A DNA stretch of 64,000 nucleotides from an uncultured Paracoccaceae bacterium (GTDB taxonomy: Bacteria > Pseudomonadota > Alphaproteobacteria > Rhodobacterales > Rhodobacteraceae). A model generated the notes under the pieces. The model had not been told where the DNA came from, made no database searches, and was given only the letters and a program-made list of their open reading frames with translations. The position numbers and the translations under genes are program-made. Positions 49,772 to 57,049 of this stretch are shown here, one piece after another (position 1 is the stretch's first letter; every line of letters starts with the position of its first letter). Location: NCBI GenBank assembly GCA_947500775.1, contig CANMTD010000001.1, positions 620,001 through 684,000 of the forward strand. Direction: 5' to 3'.

Positions 49772-52700
49772 ATGCAAATCGGTATCGGTATTTCGGCAGC
49801 ATCCGTCGGGTTGGGCGAAGACAACCCCAACCCGATCACCATCACAACGCCCCCGGTCCTTACGGCGCTGACCAGCGATCAAACGCCATCGGATGGGTCG
49901 ACGCAGGGCGACTATGACGCGCCAAGCGACATTTTCTCGATTGTCACATCGTTCACGGTCAACGGCGACGCGCAGGGCGGGTCCTACGATCTTGAGGCGG
50001 GCGACGTTGTGCAGATGTTCGACACTGTCACCGACAACGACAGCAACGTTCGCGTGGTCGCCACATCGCCGGTGACTGTGGCAGATGACGGCATCAACAC
50101 CCTGGCCGAACTACAGGCGGCCCTTGCCGCCGCGTCTCCGGTTGGTGGTGCCACGATTACGCTGTCGGGCACCATTGACACGTCCAGCCTTGTCAGCGGG
50201 TCAACCATCACACCTATCGCGTCGGATATCGACTATGCATCACCCGTCACGATTTCCGGCGGATCAATCGGGCCATGCGCTTATTTCGACAAGGTGACGA
50301 ACCTTGTTCTGAGCGGGATCGAAATCAGCGACCCGGCAGGCAACCCTGACCACGATCTTGTTCACTTTGTCGGCGACTGCGGCCAGCCGGTAGTCGAGGA
50401 TTGCACCATTCACGGCGGGCCGCGCGACCCCTTTGGGGATTACATGGCCCCAGGGGCATACAGCAACAACCCCGGCTGCGTCGGTGTTAGTGCAGATGGC
50501 CTGTCGAAGCCCGACGGTCTGATCGTTCGCCGGTGCGAACTGTATGACGCTGTTGCAGGTGTCGGCGGGACGTTCTTCGGATCGTCCGGAATCACGATGG
50601 AATACAACGAGGTTTCAAAGACATATCTCGACGCGTTTCACTTTGCAGTCGATGAGCTTGCCGTATCCGCGCCCATTCGGGGCATTGGCAACGTTTGCCA
50701 TACGTTCATTGGATCAGCCTTCCTTGATGAAGGTGATCCGCACATCGACGTCTGGCAGTTTGTCGCTGTTGCAGAAAACGTCGGGGCCGAGATCAGCGAC
50801 TTTATCTTTCGGCAGAACGTGGCCTGGATCGACCCGACAACAGCGCGTGGCGATGGGGTTCAGGGGCTGTTCGTGAACACATCCAGCGGCGAACTTTCCA
50901 TCAAAAACCCGATTATCGCTGGCAACGTTATGCTTTTGGACGGGTACCACCCGATGAGCATCGGCAACATCGACGGCGGCATTATCGTCAACAACACGTT
51001 GATGCCCTATTCAGATGCGGCGCGCGGCGGGTCCACGATGAAGTTGGGCGAGAATGCCTCTGCCGGAATCGTGTTTGTTCACAACAACATTTGCGGCAAT
51101 TACACCCTTGCGGGGGTGGCGACATACAACACCGCCGGGAACCGCGATCTTGTATCACCGACGGATACCCTGGCCGATCACTTCGAAGGGCCGACATTCG
51201 CGCCGACATCGCTTGCCGAGGTCAAGGCCATGTTCGACACACTGGCGGCGGTTGAACCATCAGGGGCTATCGGGTCCGGGTACGGCACGTATGGGGTCGC
51301 CCGAAACCCCGCCGGGTGGAGCTATGACCCGGCCTTCGAACAGGTGAACGTTGCCGAGATCACGCTTGATGAATTCAGCCGCGACCGGGCGCCATTCGAC
51401 AGCGGTGCGGCGTTCGGGCTGTCGGAGGCCGATGTTCCCATTTCCGGCACCGGCACCATCGGCCGCCCCATCGAAGCGCGCGCCATATCGACAGACGATG
51501 CAGGGGCGACCACAACGTCATGGGCAGACGTCGGGACAGTGGACGGCAGCGGCGACTGGTCAGGCACGATCACAGCGCCAAAGAGTGCGAGCTGGTATAG
51601 GGTCGAGGCGCGCGTGAAGGATTACACCGCCGCCAGTGCGACGATGACAAACCGCTTTGGCGTTGGCCACGTCATTGGGATATGGGGGCAGTCCGAACCC
51701 GCCCGGATTGTGGACGACTTTGGCGACAGCGGCGGGCTGACGGTTCCTGCGGTGGTGAACGAGGACGCGGTGCAGGTGATCTACCCGACAGGGTTCGATC
51801 CATACACGTTCGAACACGTCCATATCACCAATGCCACACCCGGCACCGTATCGCTGGTCCACATGGCCAACGCCCTTCTGGCGGAGCGCCCGAACGACAA
51901 GTTCTGTCTGGTGTTCCAGGTGCGTTCGGGAACGGGCCTGACCGGTTTGGTTGACGATGCGGACGCGTCGCGCAACTGGGCTGACGATCTGGCCCTGCAC
52001 AACTATGCCACCGCCGACGGCCAGCACATCGGCATGGCCGCGATGTCGTGGTTCGCAGCACCCCGCAGCTATGGGGGAGAATACGAAGAACGGCTGTTCC
52101 CCATGCTGTTCGAAAAGACCGCCGACGGCAGCGCCTTCACGGTGCCCGGTTCCCAGACCCTTGTCGGCGGCACGATCCAGATCGACCACGCATTCACCGA
52201 AATGTACGACTACACCAAGACCAAATGGATCATGCATGGCCCACACCGGTTCGAAGTCGATAATGAAAGCGGCATTCAGACATGCCGTGCCGAGGTCCGA
52301 TCATTGGCGGCCAATGTGAACGATGGCGGCGCGTTCCTGCCCTACGGGTTGGAGCAACTGTCCTATTCCAGCGGATATGACGCGGGCGGCGGCGTTTGGA
52401 CCGACACGTCCCACCCGTCACATGATACCTCTGACGGCGCCCCGCGCTTTGCCATATCGCTTGCACAGGCGGTTTTGCAGTCGTCCGGTCTGGCCACATG
52501 GGACCTGCCGGAGTTCGACAACTGCGCATGGCAACCGGATGGGTCCTATGTCGAGGTCTGGTCATCGGCGGGAAATATCATCACCACGCGCTCCGCACGG
52601 GCAGAGACCGCGCTGGACAACACCTATGATCACTGGACGGATGTATTCGGGTTCAACATCAACGGCACGCCGGTTCACCGGGCGGAAATCATCTCCGGTC

Positions 52701-53482
52701 GGGTACGGATTTACCCGATCAGTGGATCGTTCATCAGCACGGACATTCTGACGTTCGGTGCAGGAGGGGCCACCGGCGCGGTTGAGAACCCGGCCGATTT
52801 CTTTGCCGAAACGTGGAAAAACTATCCGCTTGTGGATGTCGGACAGGCCAGACTTGAAGGCGTGCCGGTGCGCGCCATGCCAGACCCCGCTGTTCTGGCC
52901 AACACGATTGTTGGAACGTCGACATTCAACGTCACTGCGGCGGGTCCGAAGTTCGATCAGAACACGGTTGGCGGGACCGTCGGTGCAGGCGTGAGTGGCC
53001 TGACGGTTGCCATGAAGATCAGGGGCGTGTCTGGAACCGCTACGGACGATCTGGCGCAACTTACCGGCAACCAACTGTTCTTTCAGATGACGACGGCGGG
53101 GCTGATCAAGATATCTGTGCGCGACAGTTCCAACACTGTGCTTGTCGGGTCAACAGGGCTGAATTACGGCGTCACATTTGGCGAATGGAATGAGGCGCAC
53201 GCGGCAATCAACCTGCCGCTTGGCTGGGCGAAACTGTTTGTCGGCGGCGTCGAGGTCGGAGAGGCGACATTCACATCCGGGACAAACCTGTTCTCAAGCT
53301 CTGAGCGGTTCCTTGGTCTGTGGAATCAATGGGCGGGCGAGGTTGAATATCTCCGGTATTGGATCGAGGCCACATCAGACGGGTCTTTGCCGGTGTCCAC
53401 GCCATACGAAGAAATCGTCGGGCCTGCCGCAGCGGCAAACGCCCACCCGTGGAAAACCCCAGCAAGCGCGGATGCAACATGA
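49772..53482 (+). CDS. Large tailspike: beta-helix plus SGNH-like esterase plus lectin-like end
   Basis: A 1236-residue protein. Residues about 100-440 look like a right-handed beta-helix (repeats VVEDCTIHGG, LIVRRCELYD, ITMEYNEVSK, FIFRQNVAW, VFVHNNICGN). Residues about 625-900 begin VIGIWGQSEPAR, a block I of SGNH/acetylesterase type (Ser in GQSE), and end near TSHPSHDTSDG, where Asp/His of the triad may lie. About 1060-1200 resembles a LamG/concanavalin sandwich (LTVAMKIRGVSG, WAKLFVGGVEVGEATF). It probably binds and deacetylates or cuts host surface polysaccharide. Confidence 0.75.
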   Translation: MQIGIGISAASVGLGEDNPNPITITTPPVLTALTSDQTPSDGSTQGDYDAPSDIFSIVTSFTVNGDAQGGSYDLEAGDVVQMFDTVTDNDSNVRVVATSPVTVADDGINTLAELQAALAAASPVGGATITLSGTIDTSSLVSGSTITPIASDIDYASPVTISGGSIGPCAYFDKVTNLVLSGIEISDPAGNPDHDLVHFVGDCGQPVVEDCTIHGGPRDPFGDYMAPGAYSNNPGCVGVSADGLSKPDGLIVRRCELYDAVAGVGGTFFGSSGITMEYNEVSKTYLDAFHFAVDELAVSAPIRGIGNVCHTFIGSAFLDEGDPHIDVWQFVAVAENVGAEISDFIFRQNVAWIDPTTARGDGVQGLFVNTSSGELSIKNPIIAGNVMLLDGYHPMSIGNIDGGIIVNNTLMPYSDAARGGSTMKLGENASAGIVFVHNNICGNYTLAGVATYNTAGNRDLVSPTDTLADHFEGPTFAPTSLAEVKAMFDTLAAVEPSGAIGSGYGTYGVARNPAGWSYDPAFEQVNVAEITLDEFSRDRAPFDSGAAFGLSEADVPISGTGTIGRPIEARAISTDDAGATTTSWADVGTVDGSGDWSGTITAPKSASWYRVEARVKDYTAASATMTNRFGVGHVIGIWGQSEPARIVDDFGDSGGLTVPAVVNEDAVQVIYPTGFDPYTFEHVHITNATPGTVSLVHMANALLAERPNDKFCLVFQVRSGTGLTGLVDDADASRNWADDLALHNYATADGQHIGMAAMSWFAAPRSYGGEYEERLFPMLFEKTADGSAFTVPGSQTLVGGTIQIDHAFTEMYDYTKTKWIMHGPHRFEVDNESGIQTCRAEVRSLAANVNDGGAFLPYGLEQLSYSSGYDAGGGVWTDTSHPSHDTSDGAPRFAISLAQAVLQSSGLATWDLPEFDNCAWQPDGSYVEVWSSAGNIITTRSARAETALDNTYDHWTDVFGFNINGTPVHRAEIISGRVRIYPISGSFISTDILTFGAGGATGAVENPADFFAETWKNYPLVDVGQARLEGVPVRAMPDPAVLANTIVGTSTFNVTAAGPKFDQNTVGGTVGAGVSGLTVAMKIRGVSGTATDDLAQLTGNQLFFQMTTAGLIKISVRDSSNTVLVGSTGLNYGVTFGEWNEAHAAINLPLGWAKLFVGGVEVGEATFTSGTNLFSSSERFLGLWNQWAGEVEYLRYWIEATSDGSLPVSTPYEEIVGPAAAANAHPWKTPASADAT

Positions 53483-53832
53483 TGAAAAGCGAAGATACAC
53501 CACAGATCGTCAAAAACAGCATGGCATCTGGTTTTGATAAGGCGCCTGAATACTGGTTCATCATTGTCGGCATGGCAATCTATATCGCCATGCGCAACGC
53601 CGAGGCTGCGCCATTGCGGACGCGCTTGCTTAAGGCGCTGACGGCAGGAATGCTGGCCGTTGGACTGTCGCCAGAACTGGCCACGCGGATCGGGTTCAGC
53701 GAGGGGATCACGGCTGTCATCATCATGGCGTTCGGCCAGATCATTTTGGACGGGGTTACAGGTCTTCTGGGGGACCGTGACTTTATCAAGGAGATATTGC
53801 GGTCCTATCTGACAAAAGGGGGGTCGAAATGA
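53479..53832 (+). CDS. Holin candidate
   Basis: A 117-residue protein with two or three hydrophobic helices (YWFIIVGMAIYIAM, ITAVIIMAFGQIILDGVTGLL) and a short basic end (RSYLTKGGSK). The place directly before the endolysin and spanins is that of a holin. ATGATG at the start gives two choices (53479, 53482). Confidence 0.65.
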   Translation: MMKSEDTPQIVKNSMASGFDKAPEYWFIIVGMAIYIAMRNAEAAPLRTRLLKALTAGMLAVGLSPELATRIGFSEGITAVIIMAFGQIILDGVTGLLGDRDFIKEILRSYLTKGGSK

Positions 53833-54317
53833 CCCTTGCTCATACAAAATCTGCCGCGCGGCGGGCGAAAGAACCTGCCCTGATCATTGTGATTGCTCTG
53901 ATGTTGGGGCTGTACCCAAGCCTGTCGAACCACCTTATGGAAAGCAGATGGTTCCGCGACGTCGCCCGCCTGACCCCGTTTCATTCGGTCACGGTAGACG
54001 ACACACAGATGACGGATGGCGGCGTTCTGGTTATGGGCCAGATGGTCAAGCGCCGGTGTGAATATCATCGCTTGACGGCCTATGTGATATTCTCAAACGG
54101 ATACCGCCGAAGGGTTCATTTGGATACGTCCCCAGAGGGGGGCGCGCAGGGGAACCGACCGAGTTCCCGAAGCAGCGAAGCTTGGGGACCGTGGAAGATC
54201 GTTGCGGCGGGGCGCGGTATCGTCCGGTGGGAAATATTCGCCCATCACAAATGCCCAGAGCGCGGAACAATTCAATCAAACCTGTTCGCGACGGGCGACT
54301 GGCCGGAGGCTGAATAG
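53829..54317 (+). CDS. Membrane-anchored phage protein of the lysis block
   Basis: A 162-residue protein with one N-terminal helix (ALIIVIALMLGLYPSLS) and a soluble beta-rich part after it (VTVDDTQMTDGGVLVMGQMVKRRCEYHRLTAYVIFSNG). It lies outside the cytoplasm by topology. Function is unknown; a lysis control protein is possible. Confidence 0.55.
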   Translation: MTLAHTKSAARRAKEPALIIVIALMLGLYPSLSNHLMESRWFRDVARLTPFHSVTVDDTQMTDGGVLVMGQMVKRRCEYHRLTAYVIFSNGYRRRVHLDTSPEGGAQGNRPSSRSSEAWGPWKIVAAGRGIVRWEIFAHHKCPERGTIQSNLFATGDWPEAE

Positions 54318-54908
54318 ATGGAAAACCTGGATCACGCCCTGAACATCATGTCGGACACGCTGTTCTATGGATCTCTGCCCCACTGGCAACGCGACCCGGT
54401 TGTGCGCATCATCCGCGAAGGCCAGCGCCGCAAGCGGACCATCCCCGAGATCAGCTACTCCCTTGCAACGGGTTATCATGAAACGGATCGCTGGAAATAC
54501 GACGAAGAAATCGGCAAGGGCCGACGCCGCGATTATGGCGAACCGATTTTGCTGATCCGGGGTGTTCGCGCGACCTATCACGGGCGCGGCGACACACAAC
54601 TGACCTGGCTGTCCAACTATGCGAAGATGAGCGCCTATCTGTCGGTCGAACACGGGCGTCCGATTGATCTGGTCAACCACCCGGAACTTGCGAAGGTCCC
54701 CGAATATTCATCCCTGATCATCTGGGAAGGCATGGTGCGGGGCATGTTCACGGGCAAGAACCTGGCCGACTATTTCGGTGATGGCCGCTGCGATTACGTG
54801 GGCGCCCGCCGCATCATCAACGGGACCGACAAGGCCAAACGGATCGCAGGCTATGCCGGAAAGTTTGAATCCGCCCTGCGCACCGGCGGGTTCGAGGTGG
54901 CGGCATGA
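54318..54908 (+). CDS. Endolysin (GH19/lysozyme-like)
   Basis: A 196-residue hydrolase. YSLATGYHETDRWK has the likely catalytic Glu, ATYHGRGDTQLTWLSNY is the signature of GH19-type chitinase/lysozymes, and RRIINGTDKAKRIAGYAGKFESAL is the typical end. It has no signal peptide, so it needs the holin to reach the cell wall. Confidence 0.85.
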   Translation: MENLDHALNIMSDTLFYGSLPHWQRDPVVRIIREGQRRKRTIPEISYSLATGYHETDRWKYDEEIGKGRRRDYGEPILLIRGVRATYHGRGDTQLTWLSNYAKMSAYLSVEHGRPIDLVNHPELAKVPEYSSLIIWEGMVRGMFTGKNLADYFGDGRCDYVGARRIINGTDKAKRIAGYAGKFESALRTGGFEVAA

Positions 54909-55300
54909 TCCGTCTGTTTGATCAAGAAACATTCTCCGACCCAAAGGCGGGCACCAGCGGCGATTGCACGCGTGCGTGTTTCCGGACCTATGCGCAGGCG
55001 GAAATGCCGTTGTTACCGCATCCGATTGGTGGCGATGGAAAGTGGAACCCGGAATTTCATGAGGTTCTGGAAGAAGAATATGGTCTTTATCACAGAACGC
55101 AGCCGATCTTTCCGGGCAAGGACTATGGGTTTTTGCCTCGTGTTGTCATGGCGGCCGGGCTTACTGATCGCAGCGCGGCCAACGGCACAACGCATCTCGT
55201 GATCTATGACCGGATCGCGGCGCGCGTGGTCCATGATCCACATCCTTCGCGGTCGGGCTTGATCGAAATACGGGCTTTTGATTGGCTGGTGGCGGCATGA
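54905..55300 (+). CDS. Papain-fold/C39-like protein beside the endolysin
   Basis: A 131-residue protein. SGDCTRACF places a Cys after an acidic turn, and THLVIYDRIAARVVHDPHPS gives His and Asp, so a cysteine-peptidase fold (C39-like or BtrH-like) is possible. Such genes occur next to phage endolysins; the substrate is unknown. ATGA overlap with the endolysin. Confidence 0.55.
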   Translation: MIRLFDQETFSDPKAGTSGDCTRACFRTYAQAEMPLLPHPIGGDGKWNPEFHEVLEEEYGLYHRTQPIFPGKDYGFLPRVVMAAGLTDRSAANGTTHLVIYDRIAARVVHDPHPSRSGLIEIRAFDWLVAA

Positions 55301-55536
55301 CCAACTACGCGCTGTCTGCCGCCCTGCTGGCCGTTCTGGGGCTTGGTGCGGCGCTCTGGGTCCAGACGGGGCGCGTAGGGCGCCTGACGGATGATCTGGC
55401 TGCCGTGCGGGTGTCTCTGGCCGCATGTGCCGCCCGTGCAACCGACCGTGATGAACACAAGGATCGATCTGATGAAATCAACAACCTTCCTGATGACGGC
55501 CTGCGTGAGCGCGCTTCTGAGTGGATGCTCCCCTGA
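55297..55536 (+). CDS. Inner spanin (Rz-like)
   Basis: A 79-residue protein with one N-terminal membrane anchor (LSAALLAVLGLGAALWV) and a short coiled part (RLTDDLAAVRVSLAACAARATDRD). With the overlapping lipoprotein it forms an Rz/Rz1 pair that fuses inner and outer membranes in lysis. Starts at 55297 by ATGA overlap. Confidence 0.7.
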   Translation: MTNYALSAALLAVLGLGAALWVQTGRVGRLTDDLAAVRVSLAACAARATDRDEHKDRSDEINNLPDDGLRERASEWMLP

Positions 55537-55702
55537 GCCGACTGTCGTCTATCAAGGGCCGCTGTTCTGCGACCTGTACGAGCCGCGCAGGTTCAGCCAG
55601 CATGTGTTCGATTGGCGCGTGGAGAACGACAACGCCAATCTGCGCCGCGATCTGACGAACAACGAGGATTGGAAGGCAGAGTGTCGCGAGACGTCAGTTT
55701 GA
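55472..55702 (+). CDS. Outer spanin lipoprotein (Rz1-like)
   Basis: Starts inside the Rz gene in another frame (MKSTTFLMTACVSALLSGC, lipobox LSGC) with AAGGA upstream. Its 76 residues are longer than lambda Rz1 and include CDLYEPRRFS and ENDNANLRRDLTNNEDWKAEC. The 65-bp overlap with Rz is characteristic of spanin pairs. Confidence 0.72.
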   Translation: MKSTTFLMTACVSALLSGCSPEPTVVYQGPLFCDLYEPRRFSQHVFDWRVENDNANLRRDLTNNEDWKAECRETSV

Positions 55703-56131
55703 CAGTTCGGCAATCCCGTGTTCCGCCAGCAATCCACGCAACGCGCGCGTTGCTTGCGGGCTGAGGGATTTGTCACCCTTTTCCACCTCAAACATTGTCT
55801 TGTGGCGGGTGTTGCTATTGCCGTTATAGCCGATCCGTTCGGCCAGTTCGGCACGCGACAGGCCTAACGCGTTCCGCGCGACCGCGACAGGTTCTCCGGT
55901 CATTCGGTCATCATTCCGCATGCGCGCGGTTTCTGCCATGGCGGCGGCTGTGTCTGTATACCATCCAGACGGTGCGGGCAGGGTGGACAGCCACGCGCGG
56001 GCGGCGTTCACGTCCGAAATATCGGGGCTGTGCTTCATGGCGCGCAGGGACGCCAGCAAGTCGGAGTCGGTTTTTTCCATCAGAACGGCAGGGATAACGT
56101 CGCTATCCCAGATTACAATTGCGACTGGCAT
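55694..56131 (-). CDS. HTH protein, second gene of the attR cassette
   Basis: A 145-residue protein. The C-terminal half is an XRE-type HTH (VARNALGLSRAELAERIGYNGNSNTRHKTMFEVEKGDKSL); the N-terminal half has LLASLRAMKHSPDISDVNAARAWLS and aromatic PAPSGWYTDT. It has GAAAGGAT before the ATG. It is likely the DNA-binding partner of the cassette and could be an antitoxin or autorepressor. It converges on the outer spanin gene, overlapping 9 bp. Confidence 0.65.
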   Translation of the reverse strand: MPVAIVIWDSDVIPAVLMEKTDSDLLASLRAMKHSPDISDVNAARAWLSTLPAPSGWYTDTAAAMAETARMRNDDRMTGEPVAVARNALGLSRAELAERIGYNGNSNTRHKTMFEVEKGDKSLSPQATRALRGLLAEHGIAELSN

Positions 56132-56182
56132 TTTTTTATCCTTTCAGTTTTAGGGTGGGGCGACTTGCGCCGCCCCGTTCTG

Positions 56183-56488
56183 TTATTCGATGATTTCCGC
56201 TTGTCCACCGACCGAGAGGAAAACAGCCTCTTGGTCGGTCGCATCCAGAACCATACGTGCCAATTTGCGCAGGTCGGCGCGGGCACCGGTTTCTTCGGTC
56301 GCGGCACTTGTGATGACCTTGACGGCATCTTCATACAGGTGACCGTCAGTGTTCACCCAAAAACCAGCGGCATCAAAGACGGTTGCTCCGCCGTAGGTCT
56401 GGCACATCGAAATGACCGCGTTGCGGATCACTTCGGAGTTGTCCGAACCATCGTTATCGTTCTGGGGGATTATCAGTTCTACTTTCAT
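56183..56488 (-). CDS. Unknown small protein, first gene of the attR cassette
   Basis: 101 residues with AAAGGAGAAG before the ATG. It begins MKVELIIPQNDNDGS, has YGGATVFDAAGFWVNTDG in the middle and ends AVFLSVGGQAEIIE. I do not recognise a family. It lies downstream of a promoter with a palindrome in the spacer and 51 bp before the HTH gene. A toxin or immunity role is possible. Confidence 0.6.
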   Translation of the reverse strand: MKVELIIPQNDNDGSDNSEVIRNAVISMCQTYGGATVFDAAGFWVNTDGHLYEDAVKVITSAATEETGARADLRKLARMVLDATDQEAVFLSVGGQAEIIE

Positions 56489-56537
56489 CGACTTCTCCTT
56501 TCGTGTTGTGGGCGCATTGCCCTCTGTCGATACATAT

Positions 56538-56566
56538 AATATATGGGTAAATACCCATATATGCAA
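56538..56566 (-). promoter_or_regulatory. Cassette promoter with a 20-bp palindrome between -35 and -10
   Basis: On the minus strand TTGCAT (56566-56561) and TATATT (56543-56538) are exactly 17 bp apart. ATATGGGTA and TACCCATAT (56541-56560, 9-bp arms, AA between) fill the spacer and touch the -10. An HTH dimer bound there would shut the promoter, so autoregulation by the second gene is likely. Confidence 0.7.
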
Positions 56567-56723
56567 GGGGTATGTGGGGTAAATTTTGATATTATTTGAG
56601 AACGTCTAAAGAACAAATTTGCCAGATTCTTGACAACATCTTATGCGCAATGGTGCGCGTATATGCGCGGACGGTGAATTTCAGGGACAATCGAAATTAT
56701 TGTGAAAAATTTGAAAAACGTCC

Positions 56724-56751
56724 TTGTTTTTCTAGGTCGTGTGCTGATAGA
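56724..56751 (+). promoter_or_regulatory. Phage-borne promoter of tRNA-Ser
   Basis: TTGTTT (56724-56729) and GATAGA (56746-56751) are 16 bp apart, 9 bp before the tRNA. The host copy at attL has the same elements at the same spacing (11702-11707, 11724-11729), but the six bases between the -35 and the exact repeat are mostly different. So the promoter after integration is supplied by the phage. Confidence 0.55.
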
Positions 56752-56803
56752 CGCGTCGACGGAGACGTGGCCGAGTGGTCGAAGGCGCTCCCCTGCTAAG
56801 GGA
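56738..56803 (+). repeat. attR: right copy of 66-bp prophage att repeat
   Basis: Exact copy of 11716-11781. The sequence to its right is the rest of the tRNA-Ser gene (GTAGGCGGG...), so this is the host side of the junction. To its left is phage DNA. Confidence 0.92.
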
Positions 56804-56850
56804 GTAGGCGGGAAACCGTCTCGAGGGTTCGAATCCCTTCGTCTCCGCCA
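56761..56850 (+). tRNA. tRNA-Ser(GCU), intact copy at attR
   Basis: 90 nt with acceptor GGAGACG/CGTCTCC, discriminator G and encoded CCA. Anticodon stem CTCCC/GGGAG with loop CTGCTAA gives GCU, which reads AGC and AGU. A long variable arm (TAGGCGGGAAACCGTCTC) is typical for serine. The first 43 nt are phage-derived, the rest are host sequence. Confidence 0.95.
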
Positions 56851-57049
56851 TTTTCTTCAAAATTAGAACCCTGAACGGGACTGGCGTCTGATGCGCCGCA
56901 AAGGTGATGCGCGCGATCATGACATTCGGTTCATGCGCGGGGCCTTCGGCGTGTTCAGCACCTAAGTACAGGCACACCCGGGCTTGACACCGGGAACCGG
57001 AACATCGCCCAATTGACCATTGGGAGTAGTCCGGAGGAGGGGCGACCGT

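Larger units (their letters stand above)
11782..56737. mobile_element. Lambda-type siphophage prophage, about 45 kb
   Basis: All parts expected of a complete temperate phage are present in order: integrase by attL, leftward early arm, repressor with operators, rightward early genes, terminase, head, tail, tailspike, lysis cassette and a leftward cassette by attR. The morphogenesis genes follow the lambda order (Nu1/A/W/B/C-Nu3/D/E/.../Z/U/V/G-T/H/tip). No transposase, stop codon or frame break was seen in a core gene, so it is probably inducible. Confidence 0.93.
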
